A stretch of DNA of 37,733 bases from an uncultured Candidatus Saccharibacteria bacterium (lineage in GTDB: Bacteria; Patescibacteriota; Saccharimonadia; Saccharimonadales; Saccharimonadaceae), in NCBI GenBank assembly GCA_947097085.1, contig CAMUQR010000002.1, positions 1 through 37,733 on the forward strand, written 5' to 3'. Of this stretch, positions 15,040 to 23,484 are shown piece by piece. The stretch's first letter is position 1, and each line of letters opens with the position of its first letter. Made by a program: the position numbers and the translations under genes. A model generated the notes under the pieces. That model had not been told where the DNA came from. It made no database searches and saw nothing but the letters and a program-made list of their open reading frames with translations.

Positions 15040-17412
15040 ATGAATAACACCGGCGCGCGTGACGCACTTATCGAACAAATTAAACAATCTGAAAATATTT
15101 TAATAGCGCTGAGCGCTAACCCAACCATCGACGAATTAACATCGGCGTTGGGTCTGACTTTGATTTTGAACAAAACTAACGAACACGTCACCACGATTTT
15201 TAGTGGGGAAATCCCGAGCGTGCTGAACTTTCTTGAGCCGAATAAGTTTTTTGATAAAACAGTTGATGGGCTACGGGATTTTATTATTGCCTTAAATCCG
15301 ACGAAAGCCGATCGAATTCGCACCAAGGTAGTTGATGGTATGGTGCGAGTGTCGATTACGCCAAGCAAAGGCGCGGTGACGGTCAAGGATTTGGAGTTTA
15401 GTCAAGGTGATTATAACGTTGATTTGGTGATTGCGCTGGGTGTGCAAAACCAAGCTGATCTTGACAAAGCTCTCGAGGCGCACGGTCGTATCTTGCATAG
15501 TGCGTTCGTAGCGTCAATTGGGGTTGGTTCAGCGATGACGGAACTTGGTAATCTCAACTGGCAAGAGCCAGCTCTGCAATCTTACGCTCAGATAGTGGCG
15601 GATTTGAGTTTAAGCCTTGATCCGAAGTTAGATGAAAACGGTCAGCCAGTGGATACGGTCTTGATCGATAGCTCAGTGGCGACAGCTCTGATGACCGGTC
15701 TGGTGGCAATTACGGAGCGATTTAGTAATAATTTGACCACTCCAGAAATTATGAGTTTAGCAGCGGTGCTAATGGGTCAGGGTGCTAACCAACAGCTCAT
15801 CGCAAAAGAACTAGATGAACCGAAGAAAATCGCTGAGTTAAAACAATCTTTAAGCCAAAAGCCTGCTCCAGCAGAAAAAACCGCTCCAGCGAAGCAAACT
15901 ACCGAGAATAATTTAGAACATGATGCAGTGATTGAACATCCGGAAACTTCAGCGGATGAAGCAAAAACGCCTGAAGTGGCACCAGTTGAAACAGAGACGG
16001 AAGCGGTAGCTGAAGTTGCGCCAGTGCCTGAAGTAGAGACGCTGGTATCTAAAGTTGAAACACCAGACTTAGCCGAACCACAAGAGACTGAATCAGAGGC
16101 GAGGCCTGTAGAAACGCCTGCTGAGTCAGTGCAAGTAGATGAGGCACCGCGGGGAATCTACGGTGGGGCTAAAGAATCGGCAACCAGCAAGGCGGATTTA
16201 CGCCAAATGATTGCCGAAATGGTACAAGAACCAGAGGACGAAGCTGATGATCAAGATGATGACCAATCTGGTACTTCATCAGATGAGCCAGAAGCACCAT
16301 CAGAACCAGAATTGCCAGCGGTCGAACCGCCAGTTGTCGCACCAATTGTGTCAGAGGCAATTGAACCAGCCGAACCAAGCACTCCAGCGAAACAACCAGT
16401 TGCTAAAGATGAATCATGGGACAAGGTTAACCAGTACAAACAAGCTTTTTTGGATAAAATGAACCAAACTAAGCAATCGGCCGAACAGGTGGTGTCGGTG
16501 GCGCCAGAACCAGTAGTGACACCACAACCGGCCGTTGCTCCTCAAATGCCAGCATCAGCGCCAGTGATGGAAGCATCACAGTCAGTTCCTCAGCCAGCAG
16601 TCATTGAGCCAGCACCAGTCGCACCGGTCACTGAACCAGCTCCGGAACCAGTGATATCAACACCAGTTGCTCCAGCACCCGATCCAGCCGGGGAGTTTAT
16701 TGAAACACCACGCCAACCAGCCGTCACTCCAACAGTGGCGAAACCAACGGCCACTGTAGACACTGCAAATGTGATTAATCCCACCCCACAACCAGCTAGT
16801 GCCCAAAAATTTTTAGCTCATCAAGCGAAAAAACTCAAAAACAGTCTTAAACGTCGTCCACACAAGGTGATTCAGCCGGTCGATAAGCCAGCTGATGGTG
16901 GACCGAGCCTTACTGAACAGATTGCGCAGGAATTAAGTCCAGTCGCTCCACCAGTACCGCCGATGCCAGCTGGCTTGGATTTGCCACCGCCATTGCCACC
17001 AATGCCTCCGGCTTTGGATTCGATGACGATGACCAGTCTTCCACCGGTAGAAACTGATTTGAAAAATAACCCGTTTGACGCGCTCGAAGCGCCAACTGCG
17101 CCAGTTGCTCCTCAAGCCTCAACTCCAGCACCTCAACCTGCACTGCAACCTCAACCAGCTCCAGCGCCTCAACCTGCACCGCAACCTCAACCAGCTCCAC
17201 AATCAGCGCCGTTCGCTCAATCTGCTCCACAACCTACGACTCAGCCTGCACCAGCTCCGGCTCCACAGCCAACTCCTGTCCAGCCGAGCATCTTGCCTAA
17301 CCTTGACACTCAGTTGACACCACAAGAGGCTCAAGCGATTGGTCTAAAAACCCCAGCTCCAGTTCAGCCAAAACCACCCGTACCAGAAAACCAATTCGTA
17401 ATCCCTGAATAA
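15040..17412 (+). CDS. DHH/NrnA-like N-terminus with a long disordered Pro/Gln/Glu tail
   Basis: This protein has 790 residues. Residues about 1-255 resemble the DHH phosphoesterase (NrnA) fold: ILIALSANPTIDELTSALGL sits where the first metal motif lies in NrnA, and further alpha/beta segments follow (DLVIALGV, then VLIDSSVATALMTGL). The DHH triad itself is missing, so catalysis is doubtful. Residues about 265-790 are low complexity, first Glu/Ala/Pro rich, then Pro/Gln rich with tandem repeats, and hold one amphipathic helix (WDKVNQYKQAFLDKM, about 467). truB follows 10 bases downstream; an NrnA gene next to truB is a common arrangement in bacteria and supports the assignment. It is probably cytosolic, a scaffold or RNA-linked factor; function unproven. 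Confidence 0.75.
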   Translation: MNNTGARDALIEQIKQSENILIALSANPTIDELTSALGLTLILNKTNEHVTTIFSGEIPSVLNFLEPNKFFDKTVDGLRDFIIALNPTKADRIRTKVVDGMVRVSITPSKGAVTVKDLEFSQGDYNVDLVIALGVQNQADLDKALEAHGRILHSAFVASIGVGSAMTELGNLNWQEPALQSYAQIVADLSLSLDPKLDENGQPVDTVLIDSSVATALMTGLVAITERFSNNLTTPEIMSLAAVLMGQGANQQLIAKELDEPKKIAELKQSLSQKPAPAEKTAPAKQTTENNLEHDAVIEHPETSADEAKTPEVAPVETETEAVAEVAPVPEVETLVSKVETPDLAEPQETESEARPVETPAESVQVDEAPRGIYGGAKESATSKADLRQMIAEMVQEPEDEADDQDDDQSGTSSDEPEAPSEPELPAVEPPVVAPIVSEAIEPAEPSTPAKQPVAKDESWDKVNQYKQAFLDKMNQTKQSAEQVVSVAPEPVVTPQPAVAPQMPASAPVMEASQSVPQPAVIEPAPVAPVTEPAPEPVISTPVAPAPDPAGEFIETPRQPAVTPTVAKPTATVDTANVINPTPQPASAQKFLAHQAKKLKNSLKRRPHKVIQPVDKPADGGPSLTEQIAQELSPVAPPVPPMPAGLDLPPPLPPMPPALDSMTMTSLPPVETDLKNNPFDALEAPTAPVAPQASTPAPQPALQPQPAPAPQPAPQPQPAPQSAPFAQSAPQPTTQPAPAPAPQPTPVQPSILPNLDTQLTPQEAQAIGLKTPAPVQPKPPVPENQFVIPE
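17131..17202 (+). repeat. Tandem 36-bp repeat coding Pro/Gln-rich units
   Basis: Two adjacent 36-base units (17131-17166 and 17167-17202) differ at one position over their first 33 bases and encode a PQPAPQPQPAPQ-type repeat. Recent slippage duplication is likely. Confidence 0.7.
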
Positions 17413-17422
17413 ACTGAAATAT

Positions 17423-18082
17423 ATGCAACTCAACAATGATGATATTGTGTTAATCGATAAACCCCGAGGTATCTCCAGCTTCGGGGTTGTTGCTAAAGTG
17501 CGTTATCATTTGTCGCAACAGCTTGGCAAAAAGGCCAAGGTCGGCCATACTGGCACGCTTGACCCATTTGCGACGGGTTTGATGATTCTGGTGACTGGCA
17601 CGATGTGCAAACGCGCCCAGGAGTTTACCAAACAAGATAAAGTATATCAGGCGACTTTTGTGTTAGGTAAAACCAGCTCGACGGCTGATGTTGAGGGTAA
17701 GTTGCATCAGCGTTCCCGTCAGCGACCGTCATTAGCGACGATACAATTAGCTATGACGCAATTAACTGGGGTGATTTGGCAGACACCACCGGTTTTTAGT
17801 GCGATTAAAATCAACGGTCAGCGCGCTTATCAGCTGGCGCGTCAGGGTCGGGCAGTCGAAATGCCTCGTCGCCAAGTGACGATTTATCAGCTGGAACTAC
17901 TCGATTATACTTATCCGCGTTTGACTGTGCGTGTCAAAGTCTCCTCGGGAACTTATATTCGCTCATTGGCGGTGGATTTCGGTCGAGCCCTGGGCGTTGG
18001 GGCATATTGTCAGACATTACGTCGTTTGGCGATTGCCGATAAGACAGTCGACAAAGCTCTCAAATTCAACCAATTAGCATAA
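17423..18082 (+). CDS. truB: tRNA pseudouridine(55) synthase, short form
   Basis: This enzyme makes the conserved pseudouridine 55 in the T-loop of tRNAs. The catalytic motif GHTGTLDPFATGLM (about 41-54) contains the essential Asp. The later KINGQRAYQLARQG and SGTYIRSLAVDFG motifs are present. At 219 residues it stops right after the catalytic domain and lacks the C-terminal PUA domain of the roughly 300-residue E. coli enzyme. No clear ribosome-binding site precedes the ATG, 10 bases after the upstream stop, so coupling is likely. Confidence 0.94.
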   Translation: MQLNNDDIVLIDKPRGISSFGVVAKVRYHLSQQLGKKAKVGHTGTLDPFATGLMILVTGTMCKRAQEFTKQDKVYQATFVLGKTSSTADVEGKLHQRSRQRPSLATIQLAMTQLTGVIWQTPPVFSAIKINGQRAYQLARQGRAVEMPRRQVTIYQLELLDYTYPRLTVRVKVSSGTYIRSLAVDFGRALGVGAYCQTLRRLAIADKTVDKALKFNQLA

Positions 18083-18083
18083 G

Positions 18084-18112
18084 TTGGAGTCAATTATATT
18101 TTATGATAAAAT
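18084..18112 (+). promoter_or_regulatory. Promoter TTGGAG-N17-TAAAAT (TGA extension)
   Basis: It begins at the truB stop codon region and predicts a leader of about 20 bases for the gene at 18140. Confidence 0.7.
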
Positions 18113-18139
18113 ATAACCATAACTAATAAGGGGATTTTT

Positions 18140-18916
18140 ATGCTTAAAAAGAAAACTACCGTCGTGATTGATCATCAAGCCGAGGAGCGTGCCAAACAGC
18201 AAGCGATGCAGGCGGAGCTTGATGCCTTAAAACCAAAGCCAAAAACTACCGACGAACCACAAGATCACTCTGTTGAAACCAACCGTTCCTCTCTGAATAA
18301 AGTTAAAAAACGCACTCTGAAAACCATCGGTCTAGTGGTATTGGGATGTGCGGTGATTAGCCTAGTAGTATGGGCTGTTCTGCATAAAAATTACCTCGAT
18401 AAACTTGAAAAAGAACGCGCCACTAAGCAGACTGCTGAAAAGGTAGCCATCGAAAAAGCCGACAATGTTTTAAATAAAAAAGATTTTAATTATCCAGATT
18501 GTCAATTGTCGAGTGAAAAGGCGCGCACCGAATGCGAAAATCAAAAACAATACGACAAGGCAACTGATGTCTTAAAGGAGACCAAGGACACTCTCCCAGC
18601 GAAGAAGTCGAATGAACTGTTGCAACAGCTGATTTATATTGCTAGTACTAGCGCCAATGACACTGAACGTCTTAATAAACTCGATGAATTAGCCAAAGAA
18701 ATTAAGCAAAATAGCGGTGCTGACCACCTGACTTATTTCCGCTTATCAAATAGTTATCGACCAGTAGACAAGCTTGCAGCTCTGAAGTATATGAAGAAGG
18801 CTAAGGAGCTATACGAGAATCAGGACAAGAACTCATCTAATTATGATATTGACAGCTATGACTTTGACCGCAATATTGAAGATATTCAAGCTGAAATTAA
18901 CGCGAAAAAAGATTAA
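18140..18916 (+). CDS. Single-pass membrane protein with helical extracytoplasmic domain
   Basis: This 258-residue protein is one I do not recognise. It has a charged N-terminal coil (1-58), one membrane helix (about 61-81), and a soluble domain rich in Lys/Glu helices, perhaps TPR-like (segments LQQLIYIASTSAND and LAALKYMKKAKELYEN). A single Cys pair (DCQLS and TECEN, about 113 and 125) could form a disulfide. Ribosome-binding site AAGGGGA. The layout (disordered N-terminus, one helix, helical outer domain) is like the protein at 33284, without clear sequence identity. Confidence 0.7.
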   Translation: MLKKKTTVVIDHQAEERAKQQAMQAELDALKPKPKTTDEPQDHSVETNRSSLNKVKKRTLKTIGLVVLGCAVISLVVWAVLHKNYLDKLEKERATKQTAEKVAIEKADNVLNKKDFNYPDCQLSSEKARTECENQKQYDKATDVLKETKDTLPAKKSNELLQQLIYIASTSANDTERLNKLDELAKEIKQNSGADHLTYFRLSNSYRPVDKLAALKYMKKAKELYENQDKNSSNYDIDSYDFDRNIEDIQAEINAKKD

Positions 18917-18930
18917 AAGACTAATAGCTC

Positions 18931-18959
18931 TTGACTAATTATTTATAATCTGTTATAAT
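18931..18959 (+). promoter_or_regulatory. Promoter TTGACT-N17-TATAAT (TGT extension)
   Basis: A near-consensus promoter with a leader of about 128 bases before the SLH-like gene. Confidence 0.8.
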
Positions 18960-18974
18960 CTTGGTAACTTTCAT

Positions 18975-19010
18975 GGTAAGTTGATGTAGATTAACTTGCC
19001 CGAAGGAGAA
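18975..19010 (+). promoter_or_regulatory. Leader hairpin followed by an orphan Shine-Dalgarno
   Basis: GGTAAGTT (18975-18982) pairs with AACTTGCC (18993-19000; one G-U). GAAGGAGAA (19002-19010) follows but no ATG/GTG/TTG start at proper spacing opens a frame. It may be an RNA control element or a decayed leader gene. The true gene start has its own AGGAGGG at 19080-19086. Confidence 0.4.
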
Positions 19011-19093
19011 CATTAAAATAGTAATTAATTAATACGAATATGAATATTATTTTTTGAAATTTGATTTTTGAAATTGAATAGGAGGGTAATAAA

Positions 19094-19963
19094 ATGAAAA
19101 ATAATAAAATATTAAAAATAATGGTTATTGGCTTAATCGTTTATCTATTAATGCTAGCCGACTCATTGATGCATTCAGTAGCTCATGCTGAATATATTGA
19201 TAGGGCACATAAGACATATATATACTTCGCAGTAGGGATAGATATTTTCCCCGACAAGAAGGTCGATGGCAAGATGGTTAGTGGCCTTGGCGGAGTGAAA
19301 TACGAGAAGCCAATTATGGCGCCCGCTAGTTATGTACCAAAGGAACCATTTACGGTAGCAAAGCTAGCGAGTGTTTGGGCTCGCATATTGGAACTGAAGC
19401 CAAACCCAGGAGCGCCAGTCCCTAAGGATGTTAGAAGGGGTACATGGTACTATGGGGCATTTGAAAGATTGTCTAAGACTCACATCTTAGACTATCTGGT
19501 AGATAAAAACGGTAACATTAATCCCAATAGGCAACTCTATATTTATGAGGTGTTTAGAAGTATCAAATACTATTGGGATTATAGTGGCTTCAGCCAAATC
19601 AAGGATGAGGCCACTGGGTTTATTGAATATAACCATGGACCACAAAGTAAAATGCTGGCTACTTTAAAGAAGAAACAGGAGGGATTCAAACAATTTAAAA
19701 CACGCTCATGGTATAATGATGTGGCTGAAGTGGTTGGAGTCGGTTTTATATACGGGATGATGAGCGGTAGCGAATTTGCTCATGTTGAGACAAAAGCTAC
19801 TAATGGTGATGCTATGATGCTATTCTGCTTCTTCACAGGTAGATCAAGGTGGTATCGTGCGCCTGGCTACCAAGATGATGTGAAGATTAAGCCAGGTTAC
19901 AAAATTACCACAGATTATGAAAGGAGTGCACTGCAATCGGTGCCTTATAGTTTTATTGATTAA
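19094..19963 (+). CDS. Secreted protein with SLH-like repeats
   Basis: This 289-residue protein has a signal peptide: a basic start, a hydrophobic core (about 8-23) and an AHA cleavage motif at residues 30-32. The mature part shows divergent S-layer-homology-like repeats. The best runs WYYGAFERLSKTHILDYL followed by NINPNRQLYIYEVFRS (about 119-160). Partial units lie before it (PFTVAKLASVWARILEL) and after it (SWYNDVAEVVGVGFIYGMM). SLH domains bind wall-linked polymers in other bacteria. The gene has a strong promoter, a long leader, and its own terminator, so it is probably well expressed. It precedes two giant surface proteins. The SLH assignment is by pattern only. Confidence 0.65.
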   Translation: MKNNKILKIMVIGLIVYLLMLADSLMHSVAHAEYIDRAHKTYIYFAVGIDIFPDKKVDGKMVSGLGGVKYEKPIMAPASYVPKEPFTVAKLASVWARILELKPNPGAPVPKDVRRGTWYYGAFERLSKTHILDYLVDKNGNINPNRQLYIYEVFRSIKYYWDYSGFSQIKDEATGFIEYNHGPQSKMLATLKKKQEGFKQFKTRSWYNDVAEVVGVGFIYGMMSGSEFAHVETKATNGDAMMLFCFFTGRSRWYRAPGYQDDVKIKPGYKITTDYERSALQSVPYSFID

Positions 19964-19984
19964 TTACTATTGATGTTTGAGACG

Positions 19985-20006
19985 CCAGGTTATGGATTTA
20001 ACCTGG
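19985..20006 (+). terminator. Terminator of the SLH-like gene
   Basis: A perfect 8-bp stem CCAGGTTA/TAACCTGG with a 6-base loop is followed by TTTCTTT. Confidence 0.85.
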
Positions 20007-20010
20007 TTTC

Positions 20011-20039
20011 TTTACTCCCTAAACTGCTTATGATATACT
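20011..20039 (+). promoter_or_regulatory. Promoter TTTACT-N17-TATACT (TGA extension)
   Basis: It drives the 1,106-residue surface protein with a leader of about 29 bases and ribosome-binding site AAAGGAG. Confidence 0.75.
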
Positions 20040-20074
20040 AGAGACATTGGATGACACTAAAGGAGAACTAGTCA

Positions 20075-23000
20075 ATGAATCGATCTATCACTAAGACCTT
20101 GTTAAGAAAAACACAGCGCAGTCGCTCATGGCTAATGATTGGTGGAGGTCTATTAGTGATTGGCTTTGGTGTTAGTTTATGGTTACGCCAGATTTCACTC
20201 ACGCATGCTCAGTCGCCGAATATCTTTGATGCTGGTCGTTCTAACTACTTTGGACGTGGTGAATCACGGAATATTGATACGGTGTTGCCTGAGATTTATG
20301 ATTATAGAGAACAGAGTGGTGGAGGCTTGCGTAGCTATGCTGTTAATGTCCGTGAATTAACTGGCTTAAGTGATGCTGTCCTTCACTCGCTCTACAACAA
20401 GACCGACGGTAGTGCTGTTGAAATTAATGTTAAAAGTTTTTTTGATAACATTGATACTAAACTTGACCAGATTGAGCGTGATAAACAGGATTATGGAGAT
20501 TATAAAGCAAGAAAGAATGCTGGGCAGTACCCTACGCCAGTTGACGCTTGTATTGAGAAACGAGTTGGTAGAGTCGGTATTATTGTCTCCGAAGCTCAAT
20601 ATGATCAATATTATGGCTCATGTAAAAGTTGGTTAATGACTGGTTATGAATTTGTGCAGTACTCGGCGGCTGGTATTCCGCAGAGCCGTTCCACTGAGCG
20701 TACTTTCTTTCAGCAACAATACGCTGCTATGAAAAGTGATCCTAATAAGAAATTGACTGTCCAGTGGATGAAGGGTGGTGCTGACTTCGCATATTATAAC
20801 GGATCAGGTAAAACTGGTTCTGCAGGGGGAGCTATCCAGTCTCAAAATACTGCAATCAATAAACAACGTAATGATGTGGTCAAGAGTAATCTTGGAATCG
20901 GTGACAGTATGGCTATTATCCTCTGGGATAAGAACAGCGAGAATGCGTCCAATCCCGCTGAGCCTTTGTGGGTATTGCGTTTAGTCTGTGCTAACCCAAT
21001 CGCCGCCGCCTTGAAGCAGAAAAAAGCCGAAGCTAATGTTCGCGTCACTGGTAGTCCGAACCCAGCCTATTTACCTCAGAATGGTTCAGTCACGGTGAAA
21101 TTTAAATACGAACTTGGTAAGAATGTCCGTGGCTATGCTAAACACGCCATGCACTACGTTTTCTCATCAGAACCACAGAGGAGTATTGATCCTAACTCGA
21201 CTGCCATAACCCATACCTCTAATCCGCAAGCCTCGGCTGTTGGTAAAAAACTGCCAAATAATAAAGCCGTTGATATTCTCACTAATTATCCGAACTTATC
21301 GCTAACTTACGAAGAAGAAGTGACGATCACACATGCGAACAAAAATGTTGTATGGCAACCAATTGACGGTACGCACGGTCGCATTTGTCGCAACCTTGGT
21401 GTCAAACCGAAGCCGAATGAGCATTCTTTCCCAGCCGATCTTGTGCAGACTTTAAATAAAAACAGTAAATACTGTATTGAGATTCGCTATGGTGGAATAA
21501 CGACCCATGGCAGTGGCGGAGTCTTTGTTGATCCACTGATTCCATATATTGCGCCGATTGGCACACCAGTTGGTCAGGATATTAACGGCGTGAACAGCTG
21601 GGCAATTCGACCAAAACAATGGAAGCTTGAAAAAGTCGGAATGAGCGCTTCTTATAATAGTTGTAATAGGGATAGCTGGCATAATCCGCAGGGCTATGAA
21701 AAGATTGAACAAGATTGTCAGCGAAAGTGTCAGTCGCGTGCTGGTGATAAATGGGTCTCAAAAGTCATTAGTACTAAGTTGGCTGGAGGGCCATATGATA
21801 GCTCCGGAAACGATACGGAATGGGAACCATGTGATCAGGCATCTTGGACGGACAGTTTGAAATATGAATGTAGAAGCTATTATGTGGCTGAAACTAGGGA
21901 ACGACGTGGAAGAGATGAACGTACGGGTAAATATTTGCGATATGAATCTAAAAAAGAATTTCGTAAAGTACCTAATTATGTTGGTATGAACGAAAACTTT
22001 ATTGAATGTCAGCTAGACGATGTTCAATTTCGTGATACAACCCCACCACGTGCAAGGTGTACGACAGGTATCTATTCCGGAAAATGCGTATATAAAAAAC
22101 GCACCCCGCAAGCTAAATGGCAAATTACTAAGATGATTTACAAACCAGAGCATATGACTCCGAGTTATCAAGATCGTAAGCCAATGGTGCTTGATTCGAC
22201 TAAGGATCCCGACAATCACTTCTGTAAAGACAGTACCTTACCTAACGGATCATATATTTGTGAAAGTAAGATATCTGGAACTAATGATTTAGATGAAGCA
22301 AAAGATATTTATCCAATCAGTAAGTCGAAGAAAAACGGCCAACCACCACATGGTCCTTATGAAAATATGCACATTAATATTACACCAATTGACGGTGGTC
22401 GTTGGAGTAAGGTTGGTATCGGCACAAAAGGCTTTAAGGATTTAAAATACGAGATTGAAAATCTACCATCTGGTACAACAATTTGTTTTGCATTATCGGT
22501 TTATCCATGGCAGATTACTCCAGACGCGAAAGATTATAAGTGGGCGCATTCCAAGCCAGAATGTCTGACTGTGTCTAAGAAGCCGTATTTCGCAGTGGAG
22601 AACGGCATGTTGGTATCGGGTGGCAATATTGTCACTAACCTGACTAAGACTCCGGCACCTGATTCGAAGCGCTATGGTTCATGGGTGGAATATAACGCTG
22701 CCGCTCAAGAACAAATTGTGAACGCTTTAGCGACGAATATTCCTAATTCTGCAGGACGAACCTATGGTCCAGATCACTGGCATAAGCTAACTTTTGCTAA
22801 TACTCCAGATCCAAAAGGTCGCTTTGGTGGCAATATCGGTGAGGATGTGATTGATGCAATGAGCTTCTTTGAATCATTACCGGGTAATAGTGGTAAATAT
22901 GCTAATACGACTTATGAGCGTCATGGTGGTGGTAACATTGGTGGACATAAGAGTGGTATTCATATCTATAATGGTGACTCAACGATTACTAGTAATATTA

Positions 23001-23395
23001 ATGGTAGCGAGCAAATGGTGATTGTTGTTAAAGGCAATCTAACCATTAATCATACTGTCACAAATATTAATGCTTGGTTGATTGTGAGTGGTACGCTGTA
23101 TACTTCAGACTTACCTTTAACTCGTGATAGGATGTCAAGAGGTGACGCTACTAGAGATGAAAGACCACTGGTGGTTAATGGCCCAGTTCGAGCTCGCGAA
23201 ATTAAGCTACGTCGAACAGCTGGCTCTGGTATTAAATCTCCGATTGATAGTTTGAAGAATCCACAGGTTCAGTTTAGTCAACCAGCTGAAACCTTCCGAT
23301 TGACACCTGACACCTTCATCTGGTCATATAATAATTCGCGTGACAAGGGCAAAGTACAAACAGTGTATTTGCGAGAAGTAGCCCCACGTTATTAG
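20075..23395 (+). CDS. Giant secreted or anchored Cys-rich surface protein
   Basis: This 1,106-residue protein has a basic N-terminus and one hydrophobic segment (about 19-37) acting as signal peptide or anchor (THA at 43-45). The rest is extracellular in character, with 17 Cys, most between residues 540 and 840, implying disulfides. The C-terminal part (about 960-1040) contains Gly/Asn/Ile-rich strands such as SGIHIYNGDSTITSNINGS and MVIVVKGNLTINHTVTNINA, suggesting a stacked beta-strand or beta-helix fold. It ends with a distinct LREVAPRY tail. No catalytic motif is recognised. Own promoter and terminator. An adhesin or host-contact structure is a plausible inference. Confidence 0.72.
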   Translation: MNRSITKTLLRKTQRSRSWLMIGGGLLVIGFGVSLWLRQISLTHAQSPNIFDAGRSNYFGRGESRNIDTVLPEIYDYREQSGGGLRSYAVNVRELTGLSDAVLHSLYNKTDGSAVEINVKSFFDNIDTKLDQIERDKQDYGDYKARKNAGQYPTPVDACIEKRVGRVGIIVSEAQYDQYYGSCKSWLMTGYEFVQYSAAGIPQSRSTERTFFQQQYAAMKSDPNKKLTVQWMKGGADFAYYNGSGKTGSAGGAIQSQNTAINKQRNDVVKSNLGIGDSMAIILWDKNSENASNPAEPLWVLRLVCANPIAAALKQKKAEANVRVTGSPNPAYLPQNGSVTVKFKYELGKNVRGYAKHAMHYVFSSEPQRSIDPNSTAITHTSNPQASAVGKKLPNNKAVDILTNYPNLSLTYEEEVTITHANKNVVWQPIDGTHGRICRNLGVKPKPNEHSFPADLVQTLNKNSKYCIEIRYGGITTHGSGGVFVDPLIPYIAPIGTPVGQDINGVNSWAIRPKQWKLEKVGMSASYNSCNRDSWHNPQGYEKIEQDCQRKCQSRAGDKWVSKVISTKLAGGPYDSSGNDTEWEPCDQASWTDSLKYECRSYYVAETRERRGRDERTGKYLRYESKKEFRKVPNYVGMNENFIECQLDDVQFRDTTPPRARCTTGIYSGKCVYKKRTPQAKWQITKMIYKPEHMTPSYQDRKPMVLDSTKDPDNHFCKDSTLPNGSYICESKISGTNDLDEAKDIYPISKSKKNGQPPHGPYENMHINITPIDGGRWSKVGIGTKGFKDLKYEIENLPSGTTICFALSVYPWQITPDAKDYKWAHSKPECLTVSKKPYFAVENGMLVSGGNIVTNLTKTPAPDSKRYGSWVEYNAAAQEQIVNALATNIPNSAGRTYGPDHWHKLTFANTPDPKGRFGGNIGEDVIDAMSFFESLPGNSGKYANTTYERHGGGNIGGHKSGIHIYNGDSTITSNINGSEQMVIVVKGNLTINHTVTNINAWLIVSGTLYTSDLPLTRDRMSRGDATRDERPLVVNGPVRAREIKLRRTAGSGIKSPIDSLKNPQVQFSQPAETFRLTPDTFIWSYNNSRDKGKVQTVYLREVAPRY

Positions 23396-23422
23396 TATCT
23401 TAGATTTACAGCGAATCTTTTA

Positions 23423-23450
23423 TTAAAACCACCATAAACGGTGGTTTTAA
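23423..23450 (+). terminator. Terminator between the two giant surface genes
   Basis: An 11-bp stem TTAAAACCACC/GGTGGTTTTAA with loop ATAAAC. Confidence 0.8.
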
Positions 23451-23465
23451 AATTATATAAAGTTT

Positions 23466-23474
23466 TGTTATAAT
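23466..23474 (+). promoter_or_regulatory. Extended -10 (TGT-TATAAT)
   Basis: A perfect extended -10 that overlaps the first in-frame ATG (23473), so translation must begin at 23479 or 23485. Confidence 0.75.
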
Positions 23475-23484
23475 GGTTATGAAT

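Noticed and set aside
17131..17202. Possible CRISPR-like repeat array
   Set aside because: The units are adjacent with no spacers and are in frame with the coding sequence.
16169..17317. Several long frames on other frames/strand within the Pro/Gln-rich gene
   Set aside because: They result from the low-complexity codon composition; their products are themselves low complexity and they lack start signals.
23473..23484. Earliest ATG of the giant polytopic protein
   Set aside because: The ATG at 23473 lies inside the -10 hexamer and cannot be on the mRNA from that promoter.
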